The position numbers and the translations under genes are program-made. Shown one piece after another: positions 57,531 to 64,000 of a stretch of 64,000 bases of DNA. The notes beneath the pieces are model-generated. The model made no database searches and was not told where the DNA came from. It was given only the letters and a program-made list of their open reading frames with translations. The stretch is from Malania oleifera (lineage: Eukaryota; Streptophyta; Magnoliopsida; Santalales; Ximeniaceae): positions 89,945,191 to 90,009,190 of the forward strand of contig NC_080423.1 in NCBI RefSeq assembly GCF_029873635.1. Direction: 5' to 3'. Each line of letters starts with the position of its first letter. Positions within the stretch are counted from its first letter, which is position 1.

Positions 57531-57594
57531 AACCACATCTTAAACATTTTATTATGTTTTTTTTTTTAATTATAATTTATTGTAAGTAATGTTT

Positions 57595-58330
57595 GTTAAA
57601 TTGAATTAAAAAAAAAAGAGGAATTTAATAGAGTAAAAAGTTTTAAAATTTCAGATTCATTTAATATGCAAATTGGTTCCTAAACAATTTAAGCATGTCA
57701 TATTCTATTTTGATTAACATACTTTTATTCATTCTTTACGTATTCTTTCTTTCCTTTTGGTTTCATTGCATATAAAATATATATTATTTTAAAATAAATG
57801 ACTATGACATGGCATTCCAAAAATATGGAGTGGACAATTTCTCATGTTCTATTTCTATGCTATTTTATATTTGTGAGTAAAACAACATTGTGCATAATTA
57901 TTTCCCCTAACAGCATTTTTTTTGTTGTAAATTATTATATTCATATACAATATCAATTTCATTGTTAAATTGAATTAAAAAAAAAAAGAGTAATTTAATA
58001 GAGTAAAAAGCTTTAAAATTTCAGATTCATTTAATATGCAAATTGGTTCCTAAACAATTTAAGCATGTCATATTTTGTTTTGATTAACATACTTTTATTC
58101 ATTCTTTACGTATTCTTTCTTTCCTTTTGGTTTCATTGCATATAAAATATATATTATTTTAAAATAAATGACTATGACATGGCATTCCAAAAATATGGAG
58201 TGGACAATTTCTCATGTTCTATTTCTATGCTATTTTATATTTGTGAGTAAAACAACATTTTGCATAATTATTTCTCCTAACAATATTTTTTTTGTTGTAA
58301 ATTATTATATTCATATACAATATCAATTTC
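57595..58330 (+). repeat. 369-bp tandem duplication inside the hAT
   Basis: 57595-57963 and 57964-58330 are nearly identical ('gttaaattgaattaaaaaaa', 'cattccaaaaatatggagtg', 'catatacaatatcaatttca'). A partial third copy of the upstream edge occurs at 58516-58620. It is AT-rich and non-coding and could be an expanded first intron. Confidence 0.92.
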
Positions 58331-59428
58331 ATTTATATGGTATCTCATTAACATTTTTTGAAAGCTGACACCGTTAGAAATAGACTAATAGTATTATGGT
58401 TACAGACTTCCAAGATACAACATTAGTACAAAAAATACTCTTTTCTAGTCTTATACCTTGCCTATAGATGCAGCTCTTGTTTTTTTTTTTTTTTCTTTTC
58501 AAAGATCAGAAATCTCCCACATCTTAAACTTTTTATTATGTTTTTTTTTTAATTATAATTTGTTGTAAATTATGTTTGTTAAATTGAATTAAAAAAAAAG
58601 TAATTTAATAGAGTAAAAAATCAAAAAACAGTAATAATTATGTAAAATAAAATTTTTTTAATTTATAAATATTTTAATTGTCTTATATTTTTTGAAAGGT
58701 AATTAGGAAAATTTAGTTTCATCACATATTTCCTATTTATAAATATTTTTTAAGTTTTAAAACATCATTTTGACCTTAAATTTAAAATTAGGTAAAATAA
58801 ATCGTTACATGATCTATTTTTTGTTTTTCAGTTATCAAATAAAGTAAAAATTTATAACTTAATAAAAAACATTTTAACCTAATAGTTAATATATTAATAA
58901 TTCAGATTTTTGCTAATTACTAGTTTACTACTGGAATTTGTAGAAAAATTTTATTTTAATCCATAAATTGAGAAAATGCTTAAAAAATTAAATAGAAAAT
59001 TTGTACTGTATGGATCTTTATTAATGATGCTGTGATGTATATAAAAGTAGAGCAAGTTTTTTCCACCTTTAAAATTACAATGTTAATTTCTTATAGTTAT
59101 AAATAAAAATAAAATCAAGTTAAAAAAATAATGAAAATACCTTTTTAAAGATAAAGGAATATATTTTTTTGTAATAAAATATCTAATATTTTATAATTTT
59201 TCTTATTTAAATATCAAAATAAATTAAACATTACTTATTATTTTTAATTAAATATTATATTTTATTTTTACGTAATAAGTATTTAAAATTAGAAGGACTA
59301 TTTAGTACTTATTATTTAATATTTACTAAATTACTAATTATAATATTATTCTTGTCATTTTTAGAAAGGTTGTAACTTTATATTTTCTCTATGTTTTGTA
59401 TAGAGATCATCAAATTAAGTCTATCAAT
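58331..59428. other. AT-rich stretch before the transposase
   Basis: No gene is seen. Poly-T and poly-A tracts; 'ttttgtatagagatcatcaaattaag' just before the ATG contains possible acceptor-like sequence, so it may be intron. Confidence 0.45.
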
Positions 59429-60444
59429 ATGTCACGTGATAGAGGAAATGAGAACTTACCTAGTGAGGATATTGGATGACATTTTAGTACTGCGATGGAC
59501 GGTAATAGACATGTTATTATGTGTAAGTTATGTGGGAAGATAATTAAAGGGGGCATTACACACTTGAAACAACACTTGGCACATAAAAAAGGTCAAGTAG
59601 CTGGATGCTCAAATGTGACCACACAAGTCAAAAAACAAATGATGAAATATCTATAATAGTATACTGAGAAGAAAAGAGATAAACAAAAAAGGCAAGAAGA
59701 AGCAGAAGCCCAAATTAGAGGAGATTTTGAGAATTTGAGCGATGAACAAGACTTGAAAGAAGAAAGTATGAGATTTGCTTGATAAGAAAGTATACGATCA
59801 CAGCAACAATGGGAAGAGAGACAAAGATTTCTAGCAAGAACATCTAGAGGGGATAATATTTATGAAGAGGGAGGTGGCTCTAGCAGTGGTACTACCAGTG
59901 GTTTCAATAGAGCAGGAGCTCGATCTTATAGTGGTCGAAAAGCTGGAGGTAGTGGACGACAATGGATCAATCCTGATGCCCCTGAAGCTAGACTAAAGGC
60001 AATGAATCCTATTTTAGAAAGAAGTAAGAGTGCGAAACAACCAAAAATCAACACAAAATTACTGAAAGATTTAAGAAGTAAATTAGGAAAAGCAATTGGA
60101 AAATTCCTAATTTATAATCGGATTCCAGCAAATGTAGCTGACTCTCCATTTATGCAGCCTATGATTGATATTGCTGCAGAGGTTGGAAAGGGGGTGAAGG
60201 GTCCATCACCCTATGAGATATTTGAAATTTATTTGGAGTAAGAGTATCAAGAAATGAAAAATTATATAGCTTCTTTTGCTGGAATTTGGAAGGAGAGAGG
60301 TGTAATCCTTATGTGTAATGGTTGGTCAGGACCAACTAGAAAACACATTATAAACTTTTTAGTTTATTGCGATAGAGGCACCGTGTTTCATAAATCAGTT
60401 GATGCCTCTGATGTACCAAGCAGAGCAGCTGAATATTATTTCAG

Positions 60445-60542
60445 GTAATTTTCTAATTTTAATTGTATATGCAAATAGTATTATGAACATGCATGTTTTT
60501 AATTAAATAGTAATAATTATTGAATCTATAATTTCTTTTCAG
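60445..60542 (+). other. Transposase intron (98 bp)
   Basis: 'ttcag/gtaatttt' to 'cttttcag/attaatg'; joining keeps the frame from 'AAEYYF' to 'LMDEVVEEI'. Confidence 0.75.
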
Positions 60543-61221
60543 ATTAATGGACGAGGTGGTTGAAGAAATTGGAGAGGAGAATGTTGTCCAAGTAGTGACT
60601 GATAATGAAGCTGTATTGAAGGCAGGAGGAAAATTATTAATGCAGAAGAGGCCCAATCTCTATTGGACAGCATGTGCAGCTCATTGCATAGACCTTATTC
60701 TTGAAGATATTGGTAAGAAAAGTAACGTGAAGAAGGTCTTAGAAGATGCAAGAACAATAACCTCGTTTATTTACAACCACACATGGACAGTGAATTTTAT
60801 GAAGAAATTCACAAATAATAGAGAGTTACTTCGCTCTGCCATCATTCGATTTGCCACAAATTTCATTGCTTTGGAGACTATTGTTAGGCATAAACAAGCA
60901 CTAAGGGAAATGTTTACATCTGATGCTTGGAAAAACTCAAGGTTTAGGATGGCAAAATCAGGCCCAGCATATGATTCAAAGAAAATATCTTAGGCAAAGA
61001 GTTTTGGTAAAAGGCCTCTGATATAATTAAAGTGCAAGAACCCTTAGTGAAAGTTCTTAAATTGGTTGATGGTGATGAAAAACCAACCATGGGCTTCATA
61101 TACGAGGCAATTGATAGGGCGAAATTGGTCATTCAAAAAGATTGCCGGTTTTACAAAGACTATTGAAAAATTATTGATAACCGGTGGAGTTTTCAGTTGC
61201 ACCAAGATTTGCACGCTGCTG

Positions 61222-61323
61222 GTAAGTGTAAATCAAATACAATTTCTTATTATTTTAACTTTTAAATTATGCATAGTTGCATTAGAAAATTATTGATTAA
61301 TATGTTTCTAAATTTAATTGTAG
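61222..61323 (+). other. Transposase intron (102 bp)
   Basis: Donor 'gctg/gtaagtg', acceptor 'aattgtag/ggtatttt'; coding resumes with 'YFLNPQFLYG'. Confidence 0.75.
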
Positions 61324-61460
61324 GGTATTTTTTGAACCCACAATTTCTTTATGGTGCCCCACCCTCTCCTGAAGTTGCTAGAGAAGTCATGGATGGAGTT
61401 AAAAAAGTGATAACCAAGTTGGTACCCGATATAGATACTCAAATTCGGGCTATTAATCAA

Positions 61461-61578
61461 GTAAGTATTGGTTCCATTAAATTGAATAATGAATTGTTCT
61501 AGTATTTTGTAATACTTTCAAGAATAATTATTAATATATCTAATTAATTAATTATATTTCACAATCATCCTTTTTTAG
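61461..61578 (+). other. Transposase intron (118 bp)
   Basis: Donor 'atcaa/gtaagta', acceptor 'cttttttag/ttgttg'; coding resumes with 'LLLYRDRQETFG'. Confidence 0.75.
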
Positions 61579-61654
61579 TTGTTGTTATATCGAGATAGGC
61601 AGGAGACTTTTGGAACCTTGTTGGCTCAAAGGGCAGTAAAACAAACAAGTCCTG

Positions 61655-61772
61655 GTAAATATGGCTATATAGCTAAATAATAGAGAATTACTCTATTTTC
61701 TCTCTTTGTGTTCAAATTTGACTTTTGAAATATGCTATACTAACATAAAACTCTTTTTAATTATTCATGCAG
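61655..61772 (+). other. Transposase intron (118 bp)
   Basis: Donor 'cctg/gtaaat', acceptor 'ttcatgcag/ctgaat'; coding resumes with 'EWWIHYG'. Confidence 0.72.
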
Positions 61773-62841
61773 CTGAATGGTGGATTCATTATGGCTTGTG
61801 TGCTCTTGAGCTCCAAAGAATAGCAATTAGAGTTCTTAGCCAGACCACATTAGCTTTGAACTGTGAGCGTAATTGGAGCACCTTTAGCCTTATCCATATG
61901 AAAACAAGAAATAGATTAAAGTACATGAGATTACAAAAACTTGTTTTCGTACATTACAACATGAGGTTAAAGTTAAGACGTACAATGAGAAGAAACTAAC
62001 GAAAAATTGAAGAGGGTTTCAATCCTATCAATTTGGACTACATTTTCGAAGAAGATGATCCTTTAAGTCAATGGTTAGAGGAGAGAGAGACACCACTACT
62101 CGACGGTCAGGACAATTCAAATTGGTTAAATGAACAGGTTGGTGGTACTACAGAAGGAGGTGATGGTACTACAGAAGGAGGTGATCAACCACCAATAAAC
62201 GCGCATGATGATTCAAGTTCAAGTCCTGAACGCACACAAAGTGATGACAATCTTGGTTTGAGCCCACAAAGTGATGATGATGGTAATAGTGGTGCTGGAG
62301 CTAGGGTTGGAGGGGGGGTGGCAGTGGTGGTGGTGGAGGCGGCGGTGTAGAATATAATTATGGATATGATACAGGGACATCATTTGGAAGGGATATATAT
62401 CCTTGTGATCCTTATGGACTATATGACATACCTGAAAATTATGACTTGGGTATTCCTCCAGGGAACCAATCTTCACAACCCAGGAGAAGGAGTGCTCGTG
62501 GTGACCCTAGCGATTCTACTGAAGATTCATATGGTGTGGTTCGTAGTTTTGGCGACTTTGGTTTAGATGGTTCATCATCACAATCATATGGATCTCATCC
62601 AGCATATCCACATTATGCATCTCGTGACTCACATTTTTATCCCAGTGGATCAGGAATCTCAGGATCTAGTGAGTCTTCTTCTACGCACTACCCAGAGCCA
62701 GCCCCTGCCCCAACTTATAGACATTATTCAGGAGAATTTTCATCACCAGTACATTTTCAAGAGCAACAACAAAATGACGTAAACTTGGGTTCATTTAACT
62801 TTGTATTTCCACAAGGATGGGGAGATAATTTCCCATCCTAA

Positions 62842-63400
62842 TCTCAAGATACAGATGCAAATTATGAAGACCCTTCACGTCATTCTTTTTTATGGTGACA
62901 TGTGTTATGTTATAAATTTGTAATATTGTATTCATATATTTTCAACTATTTATTGATATTTGATATTCATCACTTTTTAAATTCATGTATGTGTAATGTG
63001 TATATTGAGTATTAAGTCTATTGAGTATTGATTCATTTTTAGTAACTTTATGGCTTTAATTAATTGATTCTTACATTTCTACATCTTTTTACTCATTAAA
63101 CTAATGTAAACTATAAAAAAATATACTTTTTTTTTGTAAACAGCGCACTAAAATTAATATAAAAATCATAATGCCTATTAAAAAGCATTTGTAGGGTGAA
63201 TGAAAGCCTTCAAAATTCATTAAAAATCATGTATTAATGGATTTCATGCTTATTTTTTAATTTTGGCATGGTTGTGCATGTGTGATAAAAATTCACGACC
63301 ATTACGCCCGCTTCCCGTTATGTAACACCCGCGTCTCCCGCGACCCGTGACACCCGCGACTGTTTCGCGACGTTACCCACGACCGCGATTTCGAACCATG
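62842..63400 (+). other. hAT 3' untranslated region and right terminus
   Basis: AT-rich 3' region without a frame, then 'cccgcgtctcccgcgacccg' type subterminal repeats and the terminus 'cgatttcgaaccatg' at 63400. Confidence 0.7.
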
Positions 63401-64000
63401 GATCAAGTTATTTCGGGTATTTTTAGTTCTATGGACCAGATTTTCTTGGCTTCATTTGTTTATTCTGAATGTCATCAAACAAATTGTAGGGAACTTTGGA
63501 ATGATTTGGAGTTTGTTAAGAGGGATGATTTCCTTTGGTTAGTGGCGGGAGATTTTAATATCATCCGTTTAGATTCGGACCGTATTGGTGGTCATATGAG
63601 GCCATTATCGGCTATGGAGGAATTTAATACTTGCTTAGACAACTGTGGTCTAATGGATTTGGTTGGTACTGGCAGAAACATGTCTTGGTGTAATGGCCAC
63701 AATGGTAATTCTCGGAGTTGGGCAAAATTGGATAGGGTGCTCTATAATTCGAATCTTCTCCAGGTTTTGCCAAATATTTATTTTGAGTATGGAAAGAGGA
63801 GGACTTTAGATCATAACCCATTGATTATTTGATTTCATAGAAATTTGCATCAGTATGGTCCTTCTCCATTTAGGTATCAAAATGTGTGGAGCACGCACCA
63901 GTCTTTTAAGTCTTGCGTGGAGGAAGCCTAGAGGGAGGAGTCTCATGGCTCGGGTTTAGTTAGACTTGCTAGGAAATTGAAATATACGAAAGTTGCAATT
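63401..64000 (+). pseudogene. LINE ORF2, remaining endonuclease (continues past window)
   Basis: It resumes in frame at the target site. 'FLWLVAGDFNIIRLDSDRIG' holds the GDFN active-site box, followed by 'MSWCNGHNGNSRSWAKLDRV' and 'TLDHNPLII', where the family usually has S-D-H. TGA at 63830 and TAG near 63928 break the frame after that; 'YGPSPFRYQNVW' follows. Reverse transcriptase should lie beyond 64000. Confidence 0.85.

Larger units (their letters stand above)
59429..62841 (+). pseudogene. hAT transposase, five-exon relic with stops
   Basis: It would cut and rejoin the element ends. Proposed exons with GT/AG borders: 59429-60444, 60543-61221, 61324-61460, 61579-61654, 61773-62841. Exon 1 has a BED-type zinc finger ('CKLCGKIIKGGITHLKQH', Cys2-His-type), a Gly/Ser linker, and the DUF659 start 'CNGWSGPTRKHIINF'. 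Asn stands where hAT enzymes have the first catalytic Asp. Exon 2 has 'VVTDNEAVLKAGG' (second Asp kept) and 'YWTACAAHCIDLIL'. Exon 5 has 'LNCERNWSTFS' and 'LVFVHYNMRL', the dimerisation region, then a Gly/Ser/Tyr-rich tail. In-frame stops: 59477, 59654, 59657, 59780, 59783, 60239, plus a shift near 60990 and another near 62330. Confidence 0.88.
56807..63400 (+). mobile_element. hAT transposon, 6.6 kb, with perfect 8-bp target duplications
   Basis: The left end is CATGGTTTTAAATAACGG; the right end read inward is CATGGTTCGAAATCGCGG, imperfect inverted repeats. GATCAAGT at 56799-56806 and 63401-63408 flanks it perfectly; 8-bp duplications are characteristic of hAT. Inside are GTAACGG-rich subterminal repeats, a CT-rich leader, a 369-bp tandem duplication, and a transposase relic with BED finger, DUF659-type core and dimerisation region. 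The transposase is dead, so the element could only move with help. It lies in the LINE endonuclease. Confidence 0.93.
54561..64000 (+). mobile_element. L1-type LINE, split by an hAT element, running off the window
   Basis: Order: GC-rich 5' region (54561-55200), ORF1 with DUF4283 and knuckle, ORF2 endonuclease start (56472-56806), 6.6 kb of hAT, then the rest of the endonuclease (63401-64000), continuing beyond the window. It carries stops in both ORFs. The 5' edge near 54561 is judged from the abrupt change of composition only. Confidence 0.82.

Overview
This window looks like nuclear DNA from a flowering plant, most likely a eudicot. It is AT-rich, has canonical GT-AG splice signals, and is built almost entirely from nested plant transposable elements: Ty3/gypsy and Ty1/copia LTR retrotransposons, a Cassandra-type TRIM, LINEs, a SINE, a CACTA-like element and hAT elements. 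I see one gene that looks intact, an intronless U-box/armadillo E3 ubiquitin ligase at about 51.8-53.8 kb. No bacterial, organellar or phage gene organisation, no CRISPR array and no convincing tRNA gene were seen.

Layout, left part (1-18.6 kb). A copia element on the minus strand (6.2-10.6 kb) has been hit twice. A gypsy-type element that keeps a gag relic but has no pol (1.35-6.2 kb) sits in its reverse-transcriptase region, and that element's own 5' LTR is interrupted by another LTR (1-1352). A complete Cassandra-like element with 5S-rRNA-derived LTRs and a perfect 5-bp target duplication (8709-9449) sits in its protease region. To the right lies a 7.8-kb element with 2.3-kb LTRs of copia/SIRE type (10.8-18.6 kb) that again holds only gag.

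Middle (18.8-45 kb). A CACTA-like element (18.84-24.78 kb) with mirrored subterminal repeats carries the first exon of a SAM50/OMP85-family gene, now broken. It is followed by a gypsy integrase remnant, a solo LTR with a perfect target duplication (27.2-28.7 kb), an internally deleted copia (29.4-32.7 kb), and a mosaic of truncated LTR and LINE pieces (32.7-40.3 kb). From 40.3 to 45 kb there is little beyond a tRNA-type SINE and simple repeats.

Right part (45-64 kb). A 2.77-kb AT-rich tandem duplication (45.46-51.09 kb) abuts the upstream region of the U-box gene. Downstream of the gene lies a degenerate LINE (54.6-64 kb), split inside its endonuclease by a 6.6-kb hAT element (56.81-63.40 kb) flanked by a perfect 8-bp duplication. 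The hAT transposase is dead: several stops, and Asn where the first catalytic Asp is expected.

The genes do not form a pathway. The window is a layered record of insertions whose order can be read from the target duplications. No mobile element here looks autonomous. Several depend on trans-acting enzymes by design (Cassandra) or by loss (the two gag-only LTR elements). Family assignments rest on motifs read by eye; no database search was possible.
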